Assembly (NCBI GenBank): GCA_964482205.1
Contig: CAYZWI010000001.1
Coordinates: forward strand, 310,001-374,000
Origin: JAZDGX01 sp964482205
GTDB taxonomy: Bacteria > Eisenbacteria > RBG-16-71-46 > CAIMUX01 > WJJG01
Direction: 5' to 3'
Length of the DNA: 64,000 nt
Shown here: positions 38,644-47,479 of the stretch, piece by piece
Layout: each line of letters begins with the position of its first letter
Numbering within the stretch: position 1 is the stretch's first letter
Position numbers and translations under genes: made by a program
The notes under the pieces: generated by a model
Told to the model about the DNA's origin: nothing
Database searches by the model: none
The model's input: only the letters and a program-made list of their open reading frames with translations

Positions 38644-38687
38644 GAGACCCGGACCAGGGAGCCCGTGCGGCTCCCGGTCCGGGTCTC
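38644..38687 (-). terminator. Strong stem-loop after the giant Ig-repeat gene
   Basis: GAGACCCGGACC-(A)-GGGAGCC pairs with GGCTCCC-GGTCCGGGTCTC around a five-base loop: 19 base pairs with a single bulged base. It lies about 100 bp after the stop codon. No T-tract follows, so it may act as an RNA-end stabiliser or a terminator of the U-less kind. Confidence 0.55.
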
Positions 38688-38789
38688 CGGCCCGCTGCTA
38701 TTCGGATCCAACTCGCCCCGGTCTTCACCCCGCGGCAGCGCGCGGCCGATGGGAAGCGCCGCTCGGGCGCCCATCGCCGCCGCAGCGCC

Positions 38790-41700
38790 CTATTCCACCG
38801 CGATGCGCGCGCTCAGCGTGAGTCCGCCTCCGAATCCCGGATCGTTGTCGATCACCGTGATCACGCAGGTGGTGTCGCTTGCCGGCGCCGTGAAGGTGAG
38901 CGGATAGGCCGATCCCCAGCTGTCGGTCGTCGCTTGCGGAGTCACGCTGCCACCGCCGCTGACGCTCAGCGAGAGGGCGTGGCCTCCGAGGGGATTTCCG
39001 TACCGGTCCTTGATCAGCACTTCGAAGGGAACGCTGCTTCCCGTGGGAATCGTCTCCTCCACCTCGATGCGGGAATTGCCGCGATAGGCGGAACCCGTGC
39101 GGAAGGCAACTTCCATCTGGTCGGCCACTCCGCCGGCGAGCCCTGTTTCGGCGTTGAGGCGCGCGCGCGCGCCGACGCCGTCGTCGGGCACGCTGTAGGA
39201 GAAGTCCTGTTCGAGCAGCGCGCTCTTCAACACGGCGGAGGCCACGCTTCCGCTCACGCCGTCGGAGGTGAGCGACGATTCGTCCACTTCGCCGAAATCG
39301 GTCGACCAGTCCACGCGCGTCCCTTCGACGACGAAGTTGTCGTTGATGTCGAGCACCTCCACCCAGAACTTGACCTCGCTCTGTCCGTTCGCGAGGAGCG
39401 AGACGGGCGGCGCGGGCGAGAGGAAGCGGACGGAGGCCGCGGGGCCGGAGGAGATCAGCCAGGTGGTACCGCGCACGGTCCCGCCCGAAGTCGAAGCGAC
39501 GATTTCGACGCGCCCGTCCAGGCGCGGCTCGCCGCTGAAGTACGAGCCGATCGCCGCTCCCCCCTCGGTGACGCTGCTTCCGAGCTCCCCGTAGTTCTGA
39601 TAGTTGCCGCGCATGATTCCTTCATCGCAGGTGAAATACACGACCGTGTTGTCCCGGACGGGGTTGTTGTAGCGGTCGGACACATACGCGACCACGCTCG
39701 CCTCCGCCCCGACCACATCCCAGCCGCGGATGTTCAGCGGCTCCGCGCCGAGCGAAATGTAGGCCGGAGGCCCGGCGGCGATGCTGACGAGAGCCGATTG
39801 CGAAGCGGCCTCTCCCGCCCGGGCGATCAATTGCACCGTGCCCGAGACCGTCCCGCTGCTCAGGGTCACTTCCGCCTCGCCGCGCGTGTTGGTGCGCGCG
39901 ATGACGGGCCCCCATCCCGCGTTCTGAAGCCTCTCGCCGCCGCCCGGCCCGGCCGTGATCTCGAATTCGACTTCGCGATTCGGACCGACGGGCACCTGAT
40001 CCTGATCGGTGCATAGCGCGAGGATCCGGCACTGCTCCTGTCCGCCGGTCAAGTGGACGGCGATTTCGGGAACGCTCAGGGTCAGCGCGAGGCGCGCGAT
40101 CGGTCCCGGCTCGATCGGATCCGGTTCCCCGCCCAGCTCGATCGTCGCCGTGCAGACCAGAGGTTCGGCGGCGCCGTCCACCGAGCAGGTGAGGGTCGCG
40201 ACTTCCGGAGCGTCTTCACTCGGTTGCGGCGCGGCGTAGGTCGCTTCCGCCACACCGTTCTCCGTTCCCATGCTTCCGGTTCCGTGTTCCGTGTAGATCA
40301 GGCCCGTGTCGGCGGTGAAGACGACCACGCTGCCGTCGGGCACGGGATTGTGCTGTTCGTCGAAGACGCGCGCATGGAACACGCACTCTCCGCCCAGCGG
40401 AATCCTGGTCGAATCGGCCCAGCACTCGATTCCGGCCGCGGGCCCGGCGCTCACGCCGAGATACAGGGTCTGGCTCAGTTCTCCCGCGCTCGCTGCGATC
40501 GTGATCGGGCCCGAAGCGGTGCCGCTGCGAAGCAGGACGCGCGCGATGCCGTTTTCGTCGGTGGTCACATCCGCCTCGTCGCCGTAATCGACGATCGTCG
40601 CCGGCGTGCCGCCCTCGGGACGCGAGAGAATCGAGAAGCTCACCGGGAAGCGGCCGTAGGCCGGAACGCTCGGAGAGGCGAAGCATGCAAGCGTGAGTTC
40701 GGCGGTGTCGACGCCGCCGACTCCCAGCACCGAGAGCTCGGCCGGATTCGCCGTTAGCTCAATCAGGCCGATCGAGGAACCGAGGATCGCGACGCTTGCG
40801 CGGTCGGCGGCCGAGCCGCAGGTCGCGCTCACTTCCACCGCGCCCGCCAGCGTTCCCGCGAGCAGCTCGGCGGTCGCGACTCCGGTCGCGTCGGTGGTTG
40901 CGGTCACGGACGCCGTCGCGCCCGGTGCAAGGCCTTCTCCGCCGCCCGGTCCCGACTCGACGGCAAACACCACCGCGATTCCCGCGGGAGCGGGATCGCC
41001 GTCGATGAAGCATGCGGCGGAAAGCGTAGCGCGGTCGAGGTCCGCGATTCCCGTCTGGCGGATTTCCTCGGGGTGCGCGGAGAGTTCCAGCGCGGTGACG
41101 GAGGGAAGCGGGTCGACCGGGAAGGGGTCGAGGTCCATGGACCAGTCCCCCGCCGACGCGGTGATCACCGCATCGCCCGGCGTTGCCGGAGCGCGATAGA
41201 CCGCGGTGAGCACGCCGTCGCGGCCGGTGATGGCCGAAGCGTCGATCGTTCCCATGGTCGCCGAGAAGAAGATCTCCTTCCCCGCGATCGGCATGCGATT
41301 GATGTCTGTCACGGCCAGGGTGAGAGTCGCCGTCGAGACGCCGTCGGCGTAGACGCGCTCGGGGCTCCACGAAGCCTGGATGTAGGCGACGCGCGGAAGC
41401 TCGAAGAGGGCGATCTCCGCCGCGCCGCGCGATTCGGATGTCGAGGCGTACACGGTCACGGGAAGGGCCCGCCGGCCAGCCGTCAGAGTCGCTTCCGCGT
41501 TTCCGCCGGCGTCGGTCCGCGCCCACGAAGTGATCGCGGCGAGGGAACTCCAGTGGCCGTCGCCGTCGCGGTCGGTGAACGCTTCGCCCGGGGTGTAGTA
41601 GCCGTCGTGATCGAGGTCCTCGAAGGGTTCGCCGGCCGTGAAGCGGACGAGCCTTCCGGCGAGCGCTTCGCCGCGCGGGCTACGCACCTCCGCCGTCACG

Positions 41701-42575
41701 GTCGCCTCGTCGAATCCGTTGGCCAGCGCTTCGACCGGGCTCGCGGAAACCGTGATCACCGGAGCGCCCGATTCGAGCGTGATGACGAGATCGGTGAAGA
41801 CGGAATCGACCGTCGCCTTGATGGCCACCGGTCCGATCGCATTCCCCGCCGTGTACATTGCGCGCGCCCGGCCGTCGGCGCCGGTCGTGACTAGAGGCGC
41901 GATGCTGCCGACCGCGTCCCATTCGCCGTCGTCGTCGCGGTCGTCGACGATCGCATCGCCCGGCCCGAAGACGCCATCGCCGTCCACATCGTCGAAGGCC
42001 TCGCCCGCCGCCAGGACGACTTCCTCTCCCGCCAGCGCGACTCCGCCGGCGCTCACGAGAATCGTGATCTCGAGGGTGCTGACGCCATCCGCGGGAAGCC
42101 AGCTGTCGGGTGCGTCCAGCACGATCGCAAGGCCCGCATCCGAAGGCCCCTCGTCGCTGACGAAGAGCGAGAGGTACTCGACATCGCCGGGGATCATCGC
42201 CTTCACATCGACGCGGCCGTCTGCCGCGACGGGCGGCGTGTACATGGTGCTCGCCCAACCGTCGGCGTCGGTCACCGCCGTCTGCGGATCGAAGCTGCCC
42301 AAGGTCGCCCGGCCCGCTTCGGCAAATTGCACGCTGACGCCCGCCGCGGGCGCGCTCGAGGTCTTCGAGGCGCACACGCGAACGAGAATGTTCGTCGATT
42401 CGCCCTGCGCCAGATTCTCGGCGGTCGCTTGCATGGAGGAGATCGCGGGGCGGTCGCCTTCCGGCGTGGTGGTGCCCGAATCCTCGCCGCATGCGCCCGC
42501 GAACAGCGCTAGCAGGACACATAACACCCATGCCGGCCGTGCAATGCGCGTGACCAAGGGATGACGAACGCTCAC
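38790..42575 (-). CDS. Giant lipoprotein with invasin/Big_1-like Ig repeats
   Basis: A 1261-residue probable lipoprotein. The signal peptide ends at FAGAC (Cys about 29), followed by a Thr/Glu-rich linker. The rest is a chain of about ten Ig-like modules with recurring features: ADGVSTLEITILV- or ANGFDEATVTAEV-type strands, GTV/GTA turns and TTDATGVATAEL-type strands, as in bacterial Big_1 (invasin) domains. Two Asp-rich loops (about 195-220 and 319-342, DVDGDG...DDRDDDG and DLDHDG...DRDGDG) look like calcium-binding insertions. It is probably a surface stalk or adhesin. GTG at 42575 follows AGGAGG six bases away. Confidence 0.85.
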   Translation of the reverse strand: MSVRHPLVTRIARPAWVLCVLLALFAGACGEDSGTTTPEGDRPAISSMQATAENLAQGESTNILVRVCASKTSSAPAAGVSVQFAEAGRATLGSFDPQTAVTDADGWASTMYTPPVAADGRVDVKAMIPGDVEYLSLFVSDEGPSDAGLAIVLDAPDSWLPADGVSTLEITILVSAGGVALAGEEVVLAAGEAFDDVDGDGVFGPGDAIVDDRDDDGEWDAVGSIAPLVTTGADGRARAMYTAGNAIGPVAIKATVDSVFTDLVITLESGAPVITVSASPVEALANGFDEATVTAEVRSPRGEALAGRLVRFTAGEPFEDLDHDGYYTPGEAFTDRDGDGHWSSLAAITSWARTDAGGNAEATLTAGRRALPVTVYASTSESRGAAEIALFELPRVAYIQASWSPERVYADGVSTATLTLAVTDINRMPIAGKEIFFSATMGTIDASAITGRDGVLTAVYRAPATPGDAVITASAGDWSMDLDPFPVDPLPSVTALELSAHPEEIRQTGIADLDRATLSAACFIDGDPAPAGIAVVFAVESGPGGGEGLAPGATASVTATTDATGVATAELLAGTLAGAVEVSATCGSAADRASVAILGSSIGLIELTANPAELSVLGVGGVDTAELTLACFASPSVPAYGRFPVSFSILSRPEGGTPATIVDYGDEADVTTDENGIARVLLRSGTASGPITIAASAGELSQTLYLGVSAGPAAGIECWADSTRIPLGGECVFHARVFDEQHNPVPDGSVVVFTADTGLIYTEHGTGSMGTENGVAEATYAAPQPSEDAPEVATLTCSVDGAAEPLVCTATIELGGEPDPIEPGPIARLALTLSVPEIAVHLTGGQEQCRILALCTDQDQVPVGPNREVEFEITAGPGGGERLQNAGWGPVIARTNTRGEAEVTLSSGTVSGTVQLIARAGEAASQSALVSIAAGPPAYISLGAEPLNIRGWDVVGAEASVVAYVSDRYNNPVRDNTVVYFTCDEGIMRGNYQNYGELGSSVTEGGAAIGSYFSGEPRLDGRVEIVASTSGGTVRGTTWLISSGPAASVRFLSPAPPVSLLANGQSEVKFWVEVLDINDNFVVEGTRVDWSTDFGEVDESSLTSDGVSGSVASAVLKSALLEQDFSYSVPDDGVGARARLNAETGLAGGVADQMEVAFRTGSAYRGNSRIEVEETIPTGSSVPFEVLIKDRYGNPLGGHALSLSVSGGGSVTPQATTDSWGSAYPLTFTAPASDTTCVITVIDNDPGFGGGLTLSARIAVE

Positions 42576-42937
42576 GGTGAACCTCCTGGGTTGGCGGATC
42601 GGGCCGCTTCGCGATCGCGCCAATGGGGCGAAATCGCTCGCACTCCGCACGCCCCGCGCCGCCGTCGCTCGCTACGCTCGAATCGCGGCGATAGCGAAAG
42701 CCGGCGCCGGGGAGGCGCACGGAATGCCTAGGATAGATATCGACCCGAAGGGCCTCGCTCTTGACTGAAGGTCCGTTTCCGGGCGCGCAATCCTCTGCGG
42801 GCGATCGAGAAGGACGCGGAGGGAAGGTTGATTCCGGGCAGGGCCTGCGCGGGCGCGCATGCCGCGCGCGGTATGGCGGTCATGGATCGGTGACGCGGGT
42901 TGGCGCCACCGCCGGAGAGCCGCGCGAGCGGCTCGAA
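42576..42937 (-). other. Intergenic region without a gene
   Basis: 362 bp upstream of the giant Ig-repeat gene. A TATCCT on the minus strand near 42734 could be a -10, but no TTGnnn lies at the right distance. The cold-shock hairpin (42917-42934) is at its far end. No coding frame is convincing. Confidence 0.4.
42917..42934 (-). terminator. Hairpin after the cold-shock gene
   Basis: GAGCCGC (minus strand) pairs with GCGGCTC around TCGC, starting three bases after the stop codon. A seven-bp G+C-rich stem, without a following T-tract. Confidence 0.4.
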
Positions 42938-43168
42938 TCAATGGCTGAGAGCGGCCTCGGCGGCGGGAAGTCTCTTCACTTGCGTGGCCCGCAGACCCCG
43001 CCGGTTCTTCACGACGACGAATTCCACCAAGTCGCCCGCGTGCAGCGCCTTGAATCCGTCACCGGTGATCTCGGAATGATGCACATAGAGATCCGGCTGG
43101 CCGGTGCGTTCAATGAAGCCCCAGCCCGTCCGGTTGTTGAACCACTTCACCCGTCCGCGCTCGATCAT
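42938..43168 (-). CDS. Cold-shock domain protein
   Basis: A 76-residue single OB-fold protein that binds single-stranded RNA or DNA. RGRVKWFNNRTGWGFIER contains RNP1 in the form GWGFIE, and LYVHHSEI is RNP2. The usual KGYGFI and VFVHFS are thus altered, and GDGFKALHAGDLVEF keeps the later core. ATG at 43168 follows GGAG; the next upstream gene is more than 40 kb of minus-strand neighbours away in function, so it is read here as a single-gene unit. A hairpin follows immediately. Confidence 0.88.
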   Translation of the reverse strand: MIERGRVKWFNNRTGWGFIERTGQPDLYVHHSEITGDGFKALHAGDLVEFVVVKNRRGLRATQVKRLPAAEAALSH

Positions 43169-43466
43169 CGCGCACTCCGCTGGTTTGTGGATCCGCCCGA
43201 CCTCGAGCCGATGGCGTATGCCCACTCCCGGGGGCGCCGCAGGATTCGGCGTCCCCTCCCTCCATCGGCCGGGTTGCCGCGCGTTCCAAGCGGATCACCG
43301 GCGTTCGCGGAAAGCGAATGGCTGAAAGCAGAAGATCGATGCGCGGGCCGCTTTCGCTCGCGGGATGGCGACCGCTGGGGAACGGGGAGCCGGCCGCGCG
43401 GAGAGCACGGGCGAAGGGCGGCTCACGAAACGCTGCGGCGTGGCTTGGGCCCGGGGCCAGGCGGCC

Positions 43467-44600
43467 TCAGGGTTCCATCATTTCCACATTGGCGCGGGGA
43501 ACGAGCGCCTCTTCAGCGCTTTCGGCAAAGCGGACGCGCACCACCCGCACGCGCGCTTCCGAGTCCACCACTGCAAGCTCGGCGGGCAGCTCGACGATCT
43601 TCCCCCACCTTCCGAAATGCGGGGCGCGGATCACGCGCACGAGGCTGCCTCTCCTCAGCCCCGCGTCGCCTTCGTCGCGAGTCGCCTGCGCGCTCTCCCC
43701 ATCTTCAGGCGCGAGAGGAATGATGATCTCGGGACGGACGACTCCCGCGCGAATCTGCGTCGCCCCGTTCACCGCGCAAGGCTTTCCCTGGTGCCGCGCG
43801 AGAAGCTCGAAGGTCCGCGCCGCCATCGCCATGCGGCCGAATCCTTCCGTCATGATGAGCGTGAGGCCCAGCCGCTCGCTTCCCGTGATCGCGACGCCGA
43901 GATCGTAGCCGAGGAAGCGCTGGAGATCGGCCGCGTCCAGGCCGCCGACGATGATCGCCCGGGCGCCGCGCGCGGCCGCTTCCCGCAGCGTGGGCTCATC
44001 GACGAACGCGCCTCCGATCAAAACCGCGCCCGCCGCCTCATCGGGGAGGTTCTCCTTCACGAGCGCCACTTCCGGAGACGAGACGGCCAGGCGCAGGGTC
44101 CCGTGGGTCTCGCCGCCCACCCCGAAGATGCCTTGCAGGAACGCGCCCTGCGCTTCGACGCACACTCCTTCGCGCGGAATCACCTCGACCACTTCGCCCG
44201 CGATGTAGGCGTCGATCTCGAGAGGAATCGGCGCTTCGCGGATGGCCACCTGCCCGGTGATCGTCGAGACGCTCTCGATCACGCCATCGACGGGCGATGG
44301 GCAGCTCGTCTTCGAAAGCCCGAACAACCCGCTCGCGAATGCGATCGTCTCGCCCTTCGCGACGCGCTCGCCTTCTTTGCGACGCATGTGATGGGGAAGA
44401 TCCGCGGGCTGTTGGCCGAGAATGGCGGCAACCTTGATCATCTGGACATGGCCGGGGAGCTCCGTGCGGGCGACCACTTGCTCGGCCGACACCCGCTCGC
44501 CTTTGGCGACGAGCACGTCTCCGGCAATCGGCAGACGCCGCTCCCGCCGCAGCGTCGTCCACGCGGCGACTCGCAGTCCGGGTGTGTACGCGTGCGCCAC
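43467..44600 (-). CDS. Uncharacterised protein with barrel-sandwich-like and KOW-like parts
   Basis: A 377-residue protein without a recognised name. The N-terminal third (about 20-135) has the GD-x-V-x2-G...V and SPVDGVIESVSTITGQV style of barrel-sandwich hybrid folds (as in biotinyl/lipoyl and RnfC-like domains). The middle (about 165-265) is alternating strand-helix with RAIIVGGLDAADL and a Gly-rich VLIGGAF. The end (about 315-375) has a KOW-like SLVRVIRAPHFGRWGKIVEL. No lipoyl-type acceptor lysine is evident. GTG at 44600 has GAGGAGG, 13 bp after the GlmL stop, so it is translated together with it. It is probably a partner of the GlmL ATPase. Confidence 0.6.
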   Translation of the reverse strand: MAHAYTPGLRVAAWTTLRRERRLPIAGDVLVAKGERVSAEQVVARTELPGHVQMIKVAAILGQQPADLPHHMRRKEGERVAKGETIAFASGLFGLSKTSCPSPVDGVIESVSTITGQVAIREAPIPLEIDAYIAGEVVEVIPREGVCVEAQGAFLQGIFGVGGETHGTLRLAVSSPEVALVKENLPDEAAGAVLIGGAFVDEPTLREAAARGARAIIVGGLDAADLQRFLGYDLGVAITGSERLGLTLIMTEGFGRMAMAARTFELLARHQGKPCAVNGATQIRAGVVRPEIIIPLAPEDGESAQATRDEGDAGLRRGSLVRVIRAPHFGRWGKIVELPAELAVVDSEARVRVVRVRFAESAEEALVPRANVEMMEP

Positions 44601-44613
44601 GCGCGCCTCCTCG

Positions 44614-46482
44614 CTAGGGCCGCCGCTCGAGCGCGCTCGGGTCGCCGGGATAGAGGTCCATCTCCTGCGCCCACTCGGCGAGCCTGGTCATGCGCGCCTC
44701 CTGGTCGGACGGAAGGACCAAAGGGCGTCCCCGGGCGTCGAAGACGAGGCCCACCACGCCTCCGGCGAGCTTGCGCCGCAGCGTCTTTCCGCGCCCGGCG
44801 CCGACATCCGCCTGGCGGGCGGGCTCGATCTCGACCTCCGCCTGCGCGGAAGCCTCGAGAGGGATCCTGCGGATCGAGCCCCAAGCCAGCTCGAACTCCT
44901 GCTCCCCCATGCCGGGCGAATCGCCCGCCGGCCGGCCGATTCTCACCCGCATGCAAGGGGCGCCTTCCTTTCCGGCCCCGCGCGCGGCCACGCAGGTGCC
45001 GAGAGGAATGAGGCAGTCCTTGGTGAACACCTCCATCGCCGCCCGCCGGGCCGCTTCGTTCTCGACCTCGGCCAGGACCCCGAGCTGCGGCATCATGAAG
45101 ATGGAATCCACCGCCAGACGCGTGACTCCTTCGGGCGCGAAGGCGTCGAGCAGCATCATCGCGGTCTGTGCGCGTCGCGGGGCGTGGGAGAGCGCGCCCC
45201 CGCTTCCGACGAGCAGGTCGAGCGAGGGGAGATCGATGAGCGAGGCCCCGCTTCCGGTCTGCTCGAAGGTGTCCGAGATGGTGCGTTCCTGTTGCACGCC
45301 CTTCAGCCCGACCGCGAGCGCGCGGTGCTGCTCGAACGCGAGGCGCAAGGCCTCGCGGGCGAGCGCCTGCTCGAGAAGGAGGTCCCCGAGCGATTGGGGA
45401 ATCGTGGTCGGGCGGACCATCTTGTTCTTGATGGCATTGCGCACTTCGCCTTCGTCGACCGGGAAGGGAACCCAGCGGAGCACATTCGCGATGCCCGTCT
45501 GGGCGAGCACATTCGACACCGAATAGCTCATCCCGAGATTGGCGCTCACCGTGCGATGGAAGCGGCCGCCGAAGATGCTGAAGACATCCGTGGTGGCGCC
45601 GCCGATGTCGACGCCGATCACTTGCAGCTTCTCGCTCTCCGCCATCGCGCGCAGGATCGAGCCGACCGCTGCGGGCGTCGGCATGATCGGGACCGGCGAC
45701 CAGGCCATCAGCTTGCGATAGCCCGGCGCGTGCGCCATCACATGTTCCATGAAGAGATCGTGGATCGCGCCGCGCGCGGGCTGCAGGTTCTCCTGCTCCA
45801 TCGTAGGGCGGATGTTCTCCGTGATCGTGAGCGCGGTGGTCTTCTCGAGCACCTCGGCGATCCTCTCGCGAACATCGCGATTCCCGGCGTAGATGACCGG
45901 CATGCGATAGCCGGCGCCGAAGCGGGCTTGCGGATCGGCGGCCTTGATCAGTTCCGCCAGTTCGACCACCGCCTTCGTTCCTCCGTCGGTTCCGCCCGCG
46001 AGCAGGATCATGTCCGGCCGCAGGTCGCGGATGCGGCGGATCTTCTCGTGTGGCGGGCGCTCGTCGTTGGAGGCGATCGTGTCCATCACGATCGCGCCCG
46101 CTCCCAGCGCCGCGCGCTCGGCGCTCTCGCCCGTCATGGTGGTCACGATGCCGGTGACCATCATCTGCAGCCCGCCGCCCGCGCTCGAGGTGCTGACATA
46201 CAAATCGACGCCCTCGCCCCGCTCATTCTGCGGACTGAGGATTTGCTCGCCGTCGAGCAATCGGCGGCCGGCGAGCTCCTCCACTTCACGGATCGCGTTC
46301 AGCACGCCGCGAGTCACATCTTCGAAGGGTGCTTCGACGGTGGTGGGCGCTTCGCCGCGCACGACGAGGCGGTACTCGCCGCCGCGAAGCTCGATCAGGA
46401 TCGCCTTCGTGGTGGTCGAGCCGCAGTCGGTGGCGAGCACCGAGCGGATGGGCCGCGTTTTGAGATCGTCCTCAGGCCGCAT
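44614..46482 (-). CDS. GlmL/MutL-family actin-like ATPase
   Basis: A 622-residue member of the family named after MutL/GlmL of glutamate mutase operons, where it is thought to protect or reactivate the B12 enzyme. Both phosphate-binding loops of the actin/Hsp70 fold are present: TDCGSTTTKAILIE (about residues 18-31) and GVDIGGATTDVFSIF (about 285-300), plus GTDGGTKAV and VGSGGALSHA. No mutase subunit gene is in the window; instead it follows the glycine-cleavage genes. ATG follows AGAGGA. It lies 21 bp behind the 148-residue protein's gene, in one unit. Confidence 0.85.
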   Translation of the reverse strand: MRPEDDLKTRPIRSVLATDCGSTTTKAILIELRGGEYRLVVRGEAPTTVEAPFEDVTRGVLNAIREVEELAGRRLLDGEQILSPQNERGEGVDLYVSTSSAGGGLQMMVTGIVTTMTGESAERAALGAGAIVMDTIASNDERPPHEKIRRIRDLRPDMILLAGGTDGGTKAVVELAELIKAADPQARFGAGYRMPVIYAGNRDVRERIAEVLEKTTALTITENIRPTMEQENLQPARGAIHDLFMEHVMAHAPGYRKLMAWSPVPIMPTPAAVGSILRAMAESEKLQVIGVDIGGATTDVFSIFGGRFHRTVSANLGMSYSVSNVLAQTGIANVLRWVPFPVDEGEVRNAIKNKMVRPTTIPQSLGDLLLEQALAREALRLAFEQHRALAVGLKGVQQERTISDTFEQTGSGASLIDLPSLDLLVGSGGALSHAPRRAQTAMMLLDAFAPEGVTRLAVDSIFMMPQLGVLAEVENEAARRAAMEVFTKDCLIPLGTCVAARGAGKEGAPCMRVRIGRPAGDSPGMGEQEFELAWGSIRRIPLEASAQAEVEIEPARQADVGAGRGKTLRRKLAGGVVGLVFDARGRPLVLPSDQEARMTRLAEWAQEMDLYPGDPSALERRP

Positions 46483-46503
46483 CGAGTCCTCTCACGGCCG
46501 CCA

Positions 46504-46950
46504 TCATCGCTCTCCCGGCGAACCGCTTCGCCGCCGGCCCCCGGCCTGCCTTTCCCCGCTCGCCTGCTTTGCACGCCTGGCCCGCCGCTCTTCCGCGCGC
46601 CGGTCCCGCGCCTCGAGGCGCTCCTCTTCATCGAGCGCTTCGATGCGCCGGATCAGCCGCTCGAGGTTCGCCCGGTCTTCCAACAGCTCGGCGAATCGTT
46701 CGTATCCCCGCACGGTGAGGAAGGTCTCGACGAAGGGCTGGAAGAAGACGAGCGCTTGGCTGCCGACGAACGAGAGCGGCTTGGTGGATTCCAGGAAGAA
46801 GATCGCCGGCACCGCGAGCCGCATACGCACGACTCTTGCGGCCACCGAGTCGAGCAGCCGCTCGTCCTCTTCCGCCATCGCCGCCGATTCGGGCGGCACC
46901 TCGCGGCCCCCCGAGCCTGCGGCGCCTCTCGCCCGCCTCCACAAAGCCAC
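46504..46950 (-). CDS. Uncharacterised conserved-looking small protein in the gcv-GlmL operon
   Basis: I do not recognise this 148-residue protein. Its core (about 25-105) is rich in hydrophobic and aromatic residues, MRLAVPAIFFLESTKPLSFVGSQALVFFQPF, read here only by segment, ending in a helical FAELLEDRANLERLIRRIE. The tail is highly charged and Arg/Glu-rich, then Gly/Ser-rich. One amphipathic or membrane-touching helix is possible; no clear membrane span. GTG at 46950 follows GAGGCG. It lies 19 bp behind the two-helix membrane protein and 21 bp ahead of GlmL. Confidence 0.6.
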   Translation of the reverse strand: MALWRRARGAAGSGGREVPPESAAMAEEDERLLDSVAARVVRMRLAVPAIFFLESTKPLSFVGSQALVFFQPFVETFLTVRGYERFAELLEDRANLERLIRRIEALDEEERLEARDRRAEERRARRAKQASGERQAGGRRRSGSPGER

Positions 46951-46969
46951 GCTTACGCCTCGTTCCTGT

Positions 46970-47479
46970 TCAGCCCGCTTTCGGCGAGCGGGTCGACGAT
47001 GCGTTTTCTTCCAAGCCCGTGATCGCGACTCGCGCCGGGTCGAGCTTCGCTCGCAGGAAGGCGCGAATGTCCTCTTCCGACGGGCTCCTTCCCGGTCGAG
47101 GATAGCGCAGACGCACGCTCCTGTACGGCTCGAGCCAATGGCGCCTGGCGAAGGGGCTCAGGGTGACGCCCACACGATCGAACCATGCCCCGCGAATGTC
47201 GCTCCAGGAACGCCGCGTGCGCGAGAAGATCTTCTCGACCGCGACCTCGCCGCCCGAAAGGGTGAAGCGGGTGGGCAGAAAGTAGCTCTCCAGGGAGAGC
47301 AGCAGCACGAGAAGGGCGAAGAGGCTCCAGTACAGGCCTTCCATCGGGACGCCGGTGACGCCGTCCATCCAGATTCCGGTCAGCGCGCTCACCCCGAGAA
47401 TGACGAGGCTGACCGCGACGGTCAGCCCCTTTCGCTCCCCGGCGGGGTGCACGCGCCAGGTGAGGACCGGATCAGCCAC
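46970..47479 (-). CDS. Uncharacterised membrane protein with two helices
   Basis: A 169-residue protein. Two hydrophobic helices (about residues 20-38 and 49-67) flank a short loop, followed by a soluble, beta-rich part FTLSGGEVAVEK, SWSDIRGAWF and a C-terminal segment with a KLDPARV turn; the layout resembles bacterial PH-like membrane proteins. The GTG at 47479 overlaps the gcvPB end by 8 bp, so it belongs to the same unit. Function unknown. Confidence 0.6.
   Translation of the reverse strand: MADPVLTWRVHPAGERKGLTVAVSLVILGVSALTGIWMDGVTGVPMEGLYWSLFALLVLLLSLESYFLPTRFTLSGGEVAVEKIFSRTRRSWSDIRGAWFDRVGVTLSPFARRHWLEPYRSVRLRYPRPGRSPSEEDIRAFLRAKLDPARVAITGLEENASSTRSPKAG

Larger units (their letters stand above)
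38424..38789 (-). other. Intergenic region rich in inverted repeats
   Basis: 366 bp between the giant Ig-repeat gene and the HU-like gene. It holds the HU promoter (38469-38498), the strong stem-loop at 38644-38687, and further G+C-rich palindromic stretches (GCCGATCGGC near 38585, GGCCCGGCCGGCC near 38610). No gene seen. Confidence 0.5.
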
